Assembly: GCA_019416685.1 (NCBI GenBank) | Contig: DXWV01000055.1 | Location: 1-64,000, forward strand | DNA: 64,000 bases | Direction: 5' to 3' | Origin: Bacteroides sp. | GTDB taxonomy: Bacteria; Bacteroidota; Bacteroidia; Bacteroidales; Bacteroidaceae | In this document: piece after piece, positions 34,501 through 43,000 of the stretch | How positions within the stretch are numbered: position 1 is the first letter of the stretch | How the letters are laid out: every line of letters begins with the position of its first letter | Translations under genes and position numbers: made by a program | The notes under the pieces: model-generated | What the model was told of the DNA's origin: nothing | The model's database searches: none | Seen by the model: the letters and a program-made list of their open reading frames with translations, nothing else

Positions 34501-35483
34501 TCAGTCTCGTTAAAGATTATATTCACATTTCCGGTACTGTCCGGATTCTGTCTTTCACCGTTCACCGTCACACTTTTCACCGTACCGGCACCACCGAAAT
34601 CTTCCCAACTGGCAACCTGTCCCCAGCTGGAAAGATTGGTACCGGCAAACTGTTTGGTCTCCCATTTTCCCTGAGAAACCTCATAGGTGATACAACGGCC
34701 TTTGCCGCGCTGTTTTTCTTCTACGGCAATGATAGCGGTAGCAAGGGTATAATAGCCGCTATCCAGAGGGTATTCCTCTGAGACATTCAACGTGTTGCCG
34801 CCACCGCTGCCGCTGATTTCAACGAGTCCGTTTTCCTCGTCACTCCAGACGTAAAGCACCTCCCCATACAGATAGGCTTTATTTTTCAGTAACGTCCCGT
34901 TCTGATTATATATCTCGCTGCCGGGCCATGACGTATAGTATTCTTTGACACTTGCCTGAACGACAAACAACTTATGCGAAGGGCTGTATTGAATCTCTTC
35001 AGGAGAATGTTCCACACTGTCATCAAAGAAATCAATATCACCACCGCTTATTTCAATAAATCCACCGAAACGGGCTGTCGCACCTTTCAATGCAGCCAAT
35101 GCGGTGTTTACATATTCTTTTTTCACCTGAATGGCCTCCTTGGCCGCTGCACTCGCATCGGCGGCGGCAGCATTCGCGGTGTTCGCAGCGGCATCCGCGA
35201 CCCCGGCCGCACTTGCGGCATTCCCCGCCGCCGTGTTGGCTGCCGATGCCGCATTGTTGGCTGTTGCGGCGGCAGCTTTGGCCGTGGCGGCGGCATCCTC
35301 CGCAGGTTTTTTCAACAGTGAGACGGGGGCAAGCACAACCTCCTGCCCGCGCATTGCCGGAAGGCTCTTGATATTGTCCAGCGAGGTGACCTCGGCCAGT
35401 TCGTCAACACCCTGGCTCTCCGCTTTGATAGCATTCAGGATATCTTTCTTTAATTCGGTTTTTTCCGCTTCTGTAAGTGCCAT
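28599..35483 (-). CDS. 2294-aa multidomain tail protein, DGR target
   Basis: A giant tail fibre or tip protein. Order: Ala-rich coiled coil (about 55-125), beta-rich repeats (230-720), LamG-like lectin domain (about 730-920, ending NRALTDDECLSNF), CotH-kinase-like domain (about 960-1300, with GLRIQGTSSTTYPRKNYRL and VDNRAKNMML, then PYDMDTILG), leucine-rich repeats (about 1515-1670), and a C-type-lectin-like end (2030-2260) with YGHKYDMMDRVDLPND and the Asn-rich repeat. It probably recognises the host surface. The tail after GSRL (NNNQKKLKSAY, then DVSPPWSRGKQ) looks unlike the usual AFRGK ending I recall from related proteins. Confidence 0.85.
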   Translation of the reverse strand: MALTEAEKTELKKDILNAIKAESQGVDELAEVTSLDNIKSLPAMRGQEVVLAPVSLLKKPAEDAAATAKAAAATANNAASAANTAAGNAASAAGVADAAANTANAAAADASAAAKEAIQVKKEYVNTALAALKGATARFGGFIEISGGDIDFFDDSVEHSPEEIQYSPSHKLFVVQASVKEYYTSWPGSEIYNQNGTLLKNKAYLYGEVLYVWSDEENGLVEISGSGGGNTLNVSEEYPLDSGYYTLATAIIAVEEKQRGKGRCITYEVSQGKWETKQFAGTNLSSWGQVASWEDFGGAGTVKSVTVNGERQNPDSTGNVNIIFNETEVDESLDASSTNPVQNSAVTAKLNEMDANTIFGATADLSEDESSVRLTLKNKSGAEVVSVDLPAGSGGGGGGETATTKIVLGASVDHSIIKEGSSALLTYTYDHQYAGGDEKGQPTGQKATIRITILRGSTTMYSDTRYDVSKGSYSLDLTKYLMVGTTDVYVYATTTDPITGKTQTNRAYVSVKAVTLSLTSSYNLAGSIAGGGYNTNDTVNLPYTVSGSGTKVVTLYVDGKQQNANTVTRSGTTNGSFNLSMTGFNVGRHTVQMVAEMEASADLTLKSESIYIDILKSGSSAPFIGTMMSFTDGRIFSSSDHLTPLLEAGQFEQVKFDFVVYDPSATPTKMSVFRDNVQTQEVSVPRTTQTYVNRFTEKGRVSMRFQCGATRYPLNIDVTDSGIDLSETTSGLQLKLSAAGRSNTEGNPGSWEYNGVKTTFENFDWQSNGWTGDSLKLTNGASIDIGYKPFTSDATTTGATYELELTCTNVTDRSGLVVDCMNGGVGMQLTTQEALMRASGGTEVGTKFASGIQLKIAFVVGMKSGSRLMELYVNGIRCGAKQYGATEGMLQAAPSTIRVTSDSADVELRNLRVYNRALTDDECLSNFMVDRPTSDEMVILFARNDVMNDEGTDVDIDKLRQQGKAVMRIVGDVDLVNQTNNKKFEVAADIYFYSPYGKEYDFIARNVGLRIQGTSSTTYPRKNYRLYFERSEKYGTTLEVNGVNIPDLKYAFKPGARPISIFCLKADFSDSSSTHNTGAVRIVNDIWKRCGWLTPPQAAYTGNYDVRIGVDGFPMDLFYDNDGSGINTYLGKYNFNNEKSESAIVYGFEGIEGYNDEETLNGQRNKCICVEFLNNSEALCLFGTSNLSTFDDALEFRFKADTTWADAHEDDKAAVTRLWTWIDSCKGNPTKFLNEYKEYFGNDSPFAWYLITDYFMAVDNRAKNMMLATWDGKIWYFLPYDMDTILGSRNDSVLKYDYTITHNTIDESIGSYAFAGHDSVLWELVRGCPDKLREVADTLRSNMSLEYVLEVLNEEQMNNWSERIYNKDGEYKYIKPLTEGVSTTGGTSYYDYLYALQGSRYAHRTFTLQNRFALLDSQYVCGTYRKDSFGVYFGYKFSTDNRKLKLTASERYYFGYGYTSGTPHQSAVLAEDAGSQVELTLDTDLIVNDPQYVYGASRILGLDLTDVSHAILQTLNLNNCTALRTLDVSCAATQTTLNALLVNNCRNLRELNMTGLKSSSFTGMDLSNNTKLETFRAGKSALTGVSFAQGAPLYTCVLPSTLQTLELRYLNKLTNSRLTLEGTNNITRLVVDNCAQLNWQTLYNRCANVKYLRVTGIDLEGDGSLLRTLLKVGGVDENGGNVDTCRLVGSYRLTKYVADEEFGELTAHFPELNIRQPDYTMIEFDDSVADDANVSNLDNETGYKYGNDYSPSGHISAILKKRHRVLAKVTKKPTSKSVKIANIETTMNNLDGEMTYYPLHDENSNYYADQSEVKNCTTAKLDGTEGDWMLLEPHYWSKGVNDYLNGKHYSCYSSNDVMPEIPSAKVMTLEEIQADGKYRKGYKLMSGRDTLADSYSADTNYSVCQVDVSGYKRVRFPSVPGTNLIGNAFVDASGTIVSDIVVPTLSCMFEAGMYLISDIPSNAVTLNFTIMNTAEFDKVVLSNSTKIEDMEPDWVENDECLCAVVGSSVVGSKLRSCITGSSTAASMTWTDFHYYSVQRGMQQIDPLLHSHIANLFYAHYGRRDSQEQCGAGQHTNMRVTGGTAKYGMKDTIGYEEAHNINANVTNSVIEFQVRQYAWYKDSTGTSVEQVNNTCCLGYEDIYGHKYDMMDRVDLPNDSGNQYKWRIWMPDGSIRMVKGKSGSDQWNVAMYHGKYMDMIPVGTVSGSSSTYYCDKYYISASTSRVVYRGYNNANSAGGVSYANANNDASNSNTNVGSRLNNNQKKLKSAYNTGDVSPPWSRGKQASVTAAVKLEN
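28657..28670. repeat. GC-rich hairpin at the end of the VR/TR-like repeat
   Basis: GGGGACACGTCCCC forms a short perfect hairpin or cruciform 31 bases past the Asn-rich repeat, inside the tail-gene frame. In BPP-1 a comparable stem-loop lies just after the variable repeat and aids retrohoming. Confidence 0.6.
28701..28825 (-). repeat. DGR variable/template-like repeat (single visible copy)
   Basis: This is the 3' part of the 2294-aa gene encoding RVVYRGYNNANSAGGVSY, then ANANNDASNSNTNVGSRL and NNNQ. Twelve Asn codons, all AAC or AAT, are scattered through the C-type-lectin ligand-binding segment. This is the composition of an unmutated template repeat; a diversified VR would show other codons at many of these sites. 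I find no second copy within several kb on either strand. Confidence 0.65.
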
Positions 35484-35508
35484 AACTATTTCTCCTTATC
35501 TATTTTTG

Positions 35509-38500
35509 TCAGTCCTTGTAATACTTGTATGAAAGCGCGCTGAAGCCAAGGATACACCAGCCGCACTTGTTCAGGTAATTAAAATTGAAACCTATGTCCT
35601 CCCATTTCTCACCCGTGTAGATGAGAAGATACCGGTTCACGGAAGTAACGTAGAGCCAGTTCCTTTCAGGATTCGCCGGGGCGGAGGAAAGAACACCTTT
35701 CCAGGTGATGCGAAGGTCATCGGTGTCATCACCGTAGGCGGGAAATTCGATCCACTCACCATACCAGTACATGTAGTTGCGGTTAGCCGTCACATCGTAA
35801 TACAGCCACCCATTCGAGGGCGAGGCGGGAGGAGCAGCGAAGGCTCCACGCCACGAGAGCAAGTCCACAACGAATTGGCCGTTATATTCAGGAGTACCGA
35901 TAAGCTCGATGATACCGCTCATCCAAGCGATCTTGTACGGGTCTTCATAGGAGAGCAGCCCTTCTTCGCCAAGGTTGACATTCGTACCGCGCAACAGGCT
36001 GCCGTCATCCACACGCACCGTGCTGTACCGGATGGAACCAATCGTCCTTGTATAAGGCGGATGGCAGCCGTTGTACAGGATTACACGCGAACCGATATAT
36101 CCCACGTCATTCGGGAGTATGACATCGGCACCGTTGCTGGAACCGCCCATGTCAACCTTCAGGTTCAGTTCCCGGCCGATCATATAACCACTCTCACCAC
36201 GTGCCGAATCGGTCGTGTATACGGCATCGCTTGATTCTATCAGATGAAATCTCGTCTTCAGATATCCGGAAAATGTACCGGAATTGGCCTCCATCGACCC
36301 ATCCTCCAGAATCTTGAAATTGTCGTTCGCTGTCACCAAGCCCTCCATACGGATGTTCTCCGCAGTCAGTTTCACCACGGTCCGTTTATTCCCGGCAGTA
36401 TCCGTTTCCTCCACACCCACGCCGATCAGCGCCAGTTTACCGTCGGGACCTTGCATATAAATGCCGGAACCTTCGGGCTTTACCATAAGGCCGGTTTCCT
36501 GCAGGCAGTTCTCGTCCTTGTCGAATACGGCGGCCGAAATCTTAACCAGGCGTTCCGATTGTTCAAACAGGGTCTTGTACCGGTGAGCCAGGGATTCCAC
36601 CTTGTCGGTGGAGAGGATGAGCATGTACAAGTAAATATCACCGGTAAATGACAGTTTGAAATCACCCGTTCCGTTCCAAAGCCCGCTGCATGTGTACTGA
36701 ACGTATCCGTCCGTTTCAGCCAGTTCTTCCTCCACCTCCAGGCTGTTGAAATTCGCAAAACCAGTCTTGTCAACGTTCTCGAATTCAATCCGCAGGGTAC
36801 CGGCTTTCGCGCAACGGTAGAAGAAGGTCAGATAAACCGGAACAGCCTCCTTTTTGTCCTCACCGTTCCCGGGAAAGGAAGGGACGCTTTTCAAATTCAC
36901 CCGTTTCTGGAGGATATATTTGTTACGGATCCGGACTACCGTACGACCATCGTCCTGTGTCACGCTTGCACTGTCACCTTTTTTGGAAAGAACATTGTTA
37001 TTTGCCCATATCCAGCGGTTACCTACCAGGAAGAATACAGTCTCGTTCTCCGTGTTCCATTTTTCCAGACCGTCATCAAAAGCGGCGTTGTTCAAATAAC
37101 CACGATCGGCGGCGAAATCCTGACGGAGAGCCGTAATGGAACTTGTTATTTTCCCTTCAACGATCTCGAATTTCGTCTTAATGTCTTCGCCGGTTACCAG
37201 AAGGAAGGTACCGCGCAGATAAGCATTGTCGCTGTACAGACCGTTGCCGTGCGGCTGGTTGTCTGCGGGGAACCAATCATCCTTGATACCGTCCAGATTA
37301 CCCAGACGTGCGCGCAGGCAGTCCGTAAAGTTCTTCGCCTTCACGCCGTCCATAACATCCACCCTCGGTTGTCCGTCCTCAGTGGCGCTTATCAGTATAA
37401 GGTTCTGCCTGAGCGTATTCCGTGTGTTACCCATCAGCACGCATTCATCTCCCGGAACCGGCAGTGAGGTGTCAAATTCTTCCTCGGCTACCAGGATACT
37501 GTTACCTTCCACCCCGGCCACTTCCACCCAGTAATTTTGCAGCGTCCCGCCGCTAAATGTGGCACAACGCATCAGGTCATGCGCCACAAAAGTATTATCC
37601 TGCTCAAAGGTGATAAAATAGTAACCGTCCTGCTTTTCAACGCTTTTTATCTTGCCGTTGGCTGCCGACACGCAGAGCTGGCCGCCGACACTCCTCACTT
37701 TCTCAATCAATAGCTCCAGCACTACCATGATCTGCCGGACGGTCAACTTGTCCAGTGTTAAATTGGCCAGCCCGTTTTCATCAATCCAAAGTTGGAACCC
37801 CTCCCCCAAAAGGCCGTCCACAAACTTGGCACTGCGAAGCAATTCCCGGATAACAAGGGAAAGCAGTTCCGCATTCCCTTTGCCGTCAATCGTTCCTCCA
37901 CGTTCACCGGCTTCAAAGTCTCCGGCATCGATACCCTCGTCAAAGATGATCTTCCTTTTGGCGCGGTCACGCTCGTTTTTATTCAGGAACTCATTCCGGC
38001 TTTTCCTGGCAGAAAACAGGTTGTTATCCGTGGGTACGGTCTTGTCCCAACTCCGGATAATATCAGGGAGGGATGATCTTTCCACTGCTGTTTTCGTGTA
38101 GTTCTTTACACCCTCGATATTGTTATTGATGGATTCCATCACACCGGTGGAAATAGCATCACTTATCTCAAGGTCTACCTGGGAGGGTAATGTCACCTTT
38201 CGCGTAAGCCGTGTTATACGGCTGCTCCGGTAGCCTGTTTCCGGGAAGTACTCTATACTTTCCAAACGCACACGACGACCCAGATAAAGGCTTATATTGT
38301 TTTGTTCGATATAGACATGGTCTGTAGGCCCCTTATACACCGAAATGTCAAGGGCATTATCTTCATTGTATTTATCCACGGCCGTACGAAATTCCTCTTC
38401 AGCCAGGGCGTAATACTCATCAGGCATACGGGTATTCCATAGGATATATTTGTCACCGGCTTTCGGAACCAGCTTGTCACCGGGAAGCTGGGTATCGTCA

Positions 38501-39552
38501 TCATACGGCCAAATGGTTTTAATTTCGAACTCGCGGGTATCGCTGTCGAAATTCACCTCAAAATAATAGTTCCCGTCTTCATCATCCCCCAGCCCGGCAA
38601 GGTCGCTGCCCTCCTGAAAAGAGACACGTTTCACCTTGCCGCCCAGTTCGTAACTGTTCGGATCGAAATTCAGGGTATCGTCTTTAAAGTAGTAAATAGT
38701 GAAAGGGGTACCGTCCTCACTGTTTGCCTGCTTGCTCCGTACACTGCTGACCGTACCGACACGACGCGGGTAGATATCCGCGAAGGCATCTTTCTCGTAA
38801 TGGTGGAAGATACCGTACTTGTCAGTGTTGACATCCACGTACTTCTCACCACCGGGAAGCTGGAGGCGGCTGTGCCCGTATTTTTCCGGGTCAATATTCC
38901 GGCTGCTTCCGATCGGGAACAAACGGGTATAAAATTTGGCGTTGTCGGCCTTGTCACGTTCGATTTCCGTGAGTCCCCGGCCATAAGCCAGTGTAATCTC
39001 TTCCCCATGCTCGCAACGGCAGATGTTCACCGTCTGCCCCTCTACCCACCATTCAGCCCCGGGTACTTTACCGGCAATTTCTTTCAGGGCATCATTGCAA
39101 TACTTGCCTTCGTAATCTATCACAATGTTATCCGCACCCTCAACCGTGCCGACCTTCCAGTCGGTGGTATTATTCATGCCGTCATTGATAGCCTTTACTA
39201 TCAAGGCTACATGTTCCCGTGGCGGGGCGGTAAGGGTAAATACCGGTTCCGGATCACCGTCCACCGTATTGAGTACCAGGAATCTTTTTATCAGGCTTTC
39301 AATTCCGTAAAACTTCACATCGTATTTCCACTCCTGCGTGTTCTTTTCATTCGGGAAATATCGCTCCGTCAGCCAGTAGCGTTCTCCCTCAAAATCCACG
39401 TAATCGTTCACATCCAGAGGGACATATTCATATAAAGTAAAGGATAACGTCAGCACATTGTCCGACTGGAGTGCCTTCACCTGCGTGGAACTGTCCTCCG
39501 GGGAAAGGAGGGCTTTCTGCTGCCTGTTGCTGTCATATACTGTTAAAAGCAT
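35509..39552 (-). CDS. Tail tip/hub protein (Tal-like)
   Basis: A 1347-residue protein downstream of the distal-tail gene. The N-terminal 400 residues have the prophage endopeptidase/gp27-like hub pattern (YWLTERYFPNEKNTQEWKY, EWWVEGQTVNI). A long helical and beta central region follows, with carbohydrate-binding-like parts (FLVGNRWIWANN region). The C-terminus has two repeats of a W-Y beta module (NGWLYYDVTANRNYMYW, then NWLYVTSVNRYLLIY). It forms the baseplate centre and anchors the 2294-aa fibre. Confidence 0.8.
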   Translation of the reverse strand: MLLTVYDSNRQQKALLSPEDSSTQVKALQSDNVLTLSFTLYEYVPLDVNDYVDFEGERYWLTERYFPNEKNTQEWKYDVKFYGIESLIKRFLVLNTVDGDPEPVFTLTAPPREHVALIVKAINDGMNNTTDWKVGTVEGADNIVIDYEGKYCNDALKEIAGKVPGAEWWVEGQTVNICRCEHGEEITLAYGRGLTEIERDKADNAKFYTRLFPIGSSRNIDPEKYGHSRLQLPGGEKYVDVNTDKYGIFHHYEKDAFADIYPRRVGTVSSVRSKQANSEDGTPFTIYYFKDDTLNFDPNSYELGGKVKRVSFQEGSDLAGLGDDEDGNYYFEVNFDSDTREFEIKTIWPYDDDTQLPGDKLVPKAGDKYILWNTRMPDEYYALAEEEFRTAVDKYNEDNALDISVYKGPTDHVYIEQNNISLYLGRRVRLESIEYFPETGYRSSRITRLTRKVTLPSQVDLEISDAISTGVMESINNNIEGVKNYTKTAVERSSLPDIIRSWDKTVPTDNNLFSARKSRNEFLNKNERDRAKRKIIFDEGIDAGDFEAGERGGTIDGKGNAELLSLVIRELLRSAKFVDGLLGEGFQLWIDENGLANLTLDKLTVRQIMVVLELLIEKVRSVGGQLCVSAANGKIKSVEKQDGYYFITFEQDNTFVAHDLMRCATFSGGTLQNYWVEVAGVEGNSILVAEEEFDTSLPVPGDECVLMGNTRNTLRQNLILISATEDGQPRVDVMDGVKAKNFTDCLRARLGNLDGIKDDWFPADNQPHGNGLYSDNAYLRGTFLLVTGEDIKTKFEIVEGKITSSITALRQDFAADRGYLNNAAFDDGLEKWNTENETVFFLVGNRWIWANNNVLSKKGDSASVTQDDGRTVVRIRNKYILQKRVNLKSVPSFPGNGEDKKEAVPVYLTFFYRCAKAGTLRIEFENVDKTGFANFNSLEVEEELAETDGYVQYTCSGLWNGTGDFKLSFTGDIYLYMLILSTDKVESLAHRYKTLFEQSERLVKISAAVFDKDENCLQETGLMVKPEGSGIYMQGPDGKLALIGVGVEETDTAGNKRTVVKLTAENIRMEGLVTANDNFKILEDGSMEANSGTFSGYLKTRFHLIESSDAVYTTDSARGESGYMIGRELNLKVDMGGSSNGADVILPNDVGYIGSRVILYNGCHPPYTRTIGSIRYSTVRVDDGSLLRGTNVNLGEEGLLSYEDPYKIAWMSGIIELIGTPEYNGQFVVDLLSWRGAFAAPPASPSNGWLYYDVTANRNYMYWYGEWIEFPAYGDDTDDLRITWKGVLSSAPANPERNWLYVTSVNRYLLIYTGEKWEDIGFNFNYLNKCGWCILGFSALSYKYYKD

Positions 39553-39575
39553 GTTTGAACGTCATTTTAATGGTG

Positions 39576-40046
39576 TTAAATAACCGGTTCGGGTTCATGG
39601 AATTTCACTTTGAAGCGTCCGGCCTGCACGCCTTCCTTCCAGAGATAAGTCAGTGGAGTGAAGTTAGTGCTATCCAGATAATGCACGCGCATCGTCAGTT
39701 CCAGCTGCGGGAAGTAAAGGGACAGCCATCCCTTGTTCCCGGTTTTCAAAAAGGCGATGAAGTCCATGTACTTCTTCAGCCATTGTTTTTTTGTCGGGGC
39801 ATACAGGGCAAAAAGAAGCGTCACGTCACGAGCCTGGTTGGCCACAATGAGTTCATCGGAGTATTTTTCACCGTTTTTCTCGCGGATATCCACCGCCGTA
39901 TGCTCTTTCGTCTTGCTCGCAGCCAGGATGGCCTTCAGGTTGTCACAGCCGCCGCGCTTCTCTTCCGTCAGGAATACACCGTACTCCGTCCAGACATCGA
40001 TACCGTTCACAAGGAACAGCCCGCCTATGATTGTATCCATACTCAT
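39576..40046 (-). CDS. Distal tail-like protein
   Basis: A 156-residue protein directly below the tape-measure gene (4-base overlap), the Dit position of siphophages. It starts MSMDTIIGGLFLVNGIDVW and has a LLFALYAPTKKQWLKKYMDF segment. It would form the ring that joins the tube to the hub. The assignment is mainly by position and size. Confidence 0.65.
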   Translation of the reverse strand: MSMDTIIGGLFLVNGIDVWTEYGVFLTEEKRGGCDNLKAILAASKTKEHTAVDIREKNGEKYSDELIVANQARDVTLLFALYAPTKKQWLKKYMDFIAFLKTGNKGWLSLYFPQLELTMRVHYLDSTNFTPLTYLWKEGVQAGRFKVKFHEPEPVI

Positions 40047-43000
40047 GATCTCAGTTTTACTCCGTCACGTTTGATTGTATTGATATCCTCGGCGATAACG
40101 GAAAGGGATTTCCTGCACTCGCCGGTATGTTCTTCTATCTTGGCCAGATGACTTTCCGCCATAGCCATACGCCCGGCGACATCCTCGACTTTCTCGTCGA
40201 TACTCACCCAGTGGTTCAGCCCGGAAGTGAACATGCCTTCCAGCTTCGTGCCCTGGTCCTGGCTCATCGCGGAAAAGCTGCCGGTTTTCCCGCTCTGGGT
40301 GGTCGTGGAATCATCCGTTATACCCGCAGCCTCAAATGCTTCGTTTTTCTTTGCGTTCGCCTTGTCGTATATGTCCTCATAGCGTTTGCGCAGAATGTCA
40401 GCTTCATTCTCCGAGAGGATGCCGTCAGACATGTATTCAGCGAAGGTTTCCTGCCATTTTTTGAGTTCATCGGAATAGGTCCCGTCCACAATGGATTTCA
40501 GGATGGCGTTTTTCATAAATTCGTCCACGCTTGCGATCACATCCTTTGAATCGGTTTCAAAGTCTTTCAACAGGTCTTTCATCCCGCTTTTGATACTGTC
40601 AAAGGAGGTGTCGGTAATGGCATCCTGCCATTGCTGCTGGAGTTCAAGCAGGGTATTCGCATCCGCGATATATGTATCCAGCCATTCATCCTGGTTATAC
40701 TTCCCACTGTGTATCTTTTCCCAAATGTCGGGGAGTTCCTGGAGCTTTGCCAAATCTTCCGGGGAAAGCCGCCAAAGGTCGGAAGCCGACCGAAGTGTTT
40801 TCCCGACATGATCCGAAGCCCGTTGCCAGTCGCTCCAGCCGAAAGCGTCATTGATATAATAGTCATTCGAATGGTGGGAGGAGTGATATCCCATCTTGGC
40901 TTCAAGCATCTGCCGGTCATTTTCGGTTTTCTGTACCTGTTTGTTATAGGCTGCTTTGTAATAATCAGTGGACTGGGCACCGCCGGAATTCTCCATTTCG
41001 TTCGTCAGTTTCTCGATGGCTGCCACCAGGTATTTATTACTTTCCGTCAGACGATCGACTATCTCGTTCACCTCCTTGGCGTTACTGCCGTTTATCTTGC
41101 CCATCCATGAATCCCAACCGCCAAATGTTATGGAATTAAGGATGCTGCCTATGCCGTCCCGGAGGGATTTACCGATAGTGACGAATATGTCACCCGACAA
41201 AACATCGCTAAGTATCCCACTGATCGCATCGAATATCGAGTCAAGCAACGGACCGACAAGGTTGCTCAAACCGTCTTTGAAAATATCGATAATGGAAATG
41301 ATCCAGCCTATAATCGGAACATCCTCTATCTTTTCCGCCACTTTTTCAAAAGCGCCTCCCATAGCCTTACCCGTCTGGATCAGCCCGTCATAGGCATTCC
41401 TTAATCCACCGGATGCCAGTTTTGACAGACCTTCCGTCACACTTTCCATATTGACCTTCAGATTGGTGGCGGTAGAAGACAGGTTCTGCTGGTTCTGGTT
41501 GACGATATCCGTCTGCGTCTTCACATTCTCGGACGCGGCATCCGCATTGCTTTGGGCATTTTCAAGGGCAATTTCCGCAGCCAGCTGCTCCTGTTCCGTG
41601 CCGTTCTTTACCGCTTTTTCATAATCTTCCTGCGCTTTTTTAAGTTTGGTGATGGCGGCCGATTCCTGTTCCTTGAAACTATCCAGTTCAAGGAGGGAAT
41701 TCTGATAAGTCGTCATGTCCTGGCCGAGCTTCTTGAAATTCAGTCCTCCCGCACCGCCAAGTGATTTTTCCATTTGGTTGATAGCGTCGACCAGGGCCTT
41801 TTGACTTGCCTGGTCGGAGTTTTTGAACTTGTCTGTCTGAAGGTATTTTTTAGCTTCGTCAAGCGCCGGCCTTATCATGCCGTCGAACATCCCGCCAAAC
41901 TCACCGAATACGGTAACCCAGTCGATGTTCTGTTTCATTGCTTCCGTGTCGACACCGGCAATATCGGATTGCTTTTGCTTCTCCAGTGACTTCTTTTCCC
42001 ATTGGTTTTGGGATTCGGCAATCTTCCTGTCGTATTCCCGGGCGATGGCGAGTTTCTGCTGCTGGAACGTTCCGAATTCTTTCAGGTAGTCCTGCATGGC
42101 CTGAAAATCCGCTTTCAACTGTTCCTCATTCGTCTCAGCGATGCTTTTATCTTTCAGGCTTTCCGCATGGGCATAACGTGTGGAAATCTCGGTAGATTGC
42201 TCTTCCGTCAGTTTGCCTCCATTCGCATCCGTCCACTTCTTTTCCTGTTTTTTGATGGCATCGAGTTCTTTCTGATAGTCCAGTTCTATCTGCCGGATTT
42301 TCTTTTCCGTACCTTCTTTCCGGAGATTGATTTCATCCTCCTGGTTCTTACGGCGGAGAGCCAGTAATTCTTCATTAATCTTTTCCTGCTGTTTCTTTTT
42401 CGCATCCGGATCGTTTTTCGGCTTTTCGGGTTCCACATGACCACCGATACCGGAGTTTTTTCCGATTTTAGCGGCTTCTTCCTGTAACTTGGCAGCTTCT
42501 TCCAGGTAAGCGTCACGTTCCTCTTCCGCGCTTTTTACAGCAGCTTCCTTGGCTTCCTTGTTATGTTGCTCAATCAGCTTTTGGGCATCTATCTGACCGT
42601 TTGACTCTCCCTGCGCCGAATATAACAGCATTTTTTGGAACCAGCCCATAGAGCCGTCCACATCGTCTTTGTCCGTGGCTTTTATCGTTGCGACTTTTTC
42701 GTCCGCTTCTACGGCTTTATTTACCAGATTCTGGGCTTTTGCCTGCAAGAACAGCATTTGAATATAGTCTTCACTTTTTTGGATCAGGATATCATACCAC
42801 TGGGCAAGCGTGTCGTAATAACCGAAAGATTCACCATATTTCCGGTTAAGTTCCTCGACTTTCGATTTCTCCTGTTCCTTGTTTCCGGTAAAGTTCTTCA
42901 GGCTCTTTACCGTGTTATCAATCTCGAAGCGTGTCTTTATCATCTGTGCCCGCCCGTTGGATTCGATTTCCACACGTTCTTTTGCCTTCTGTGCCGCTTT

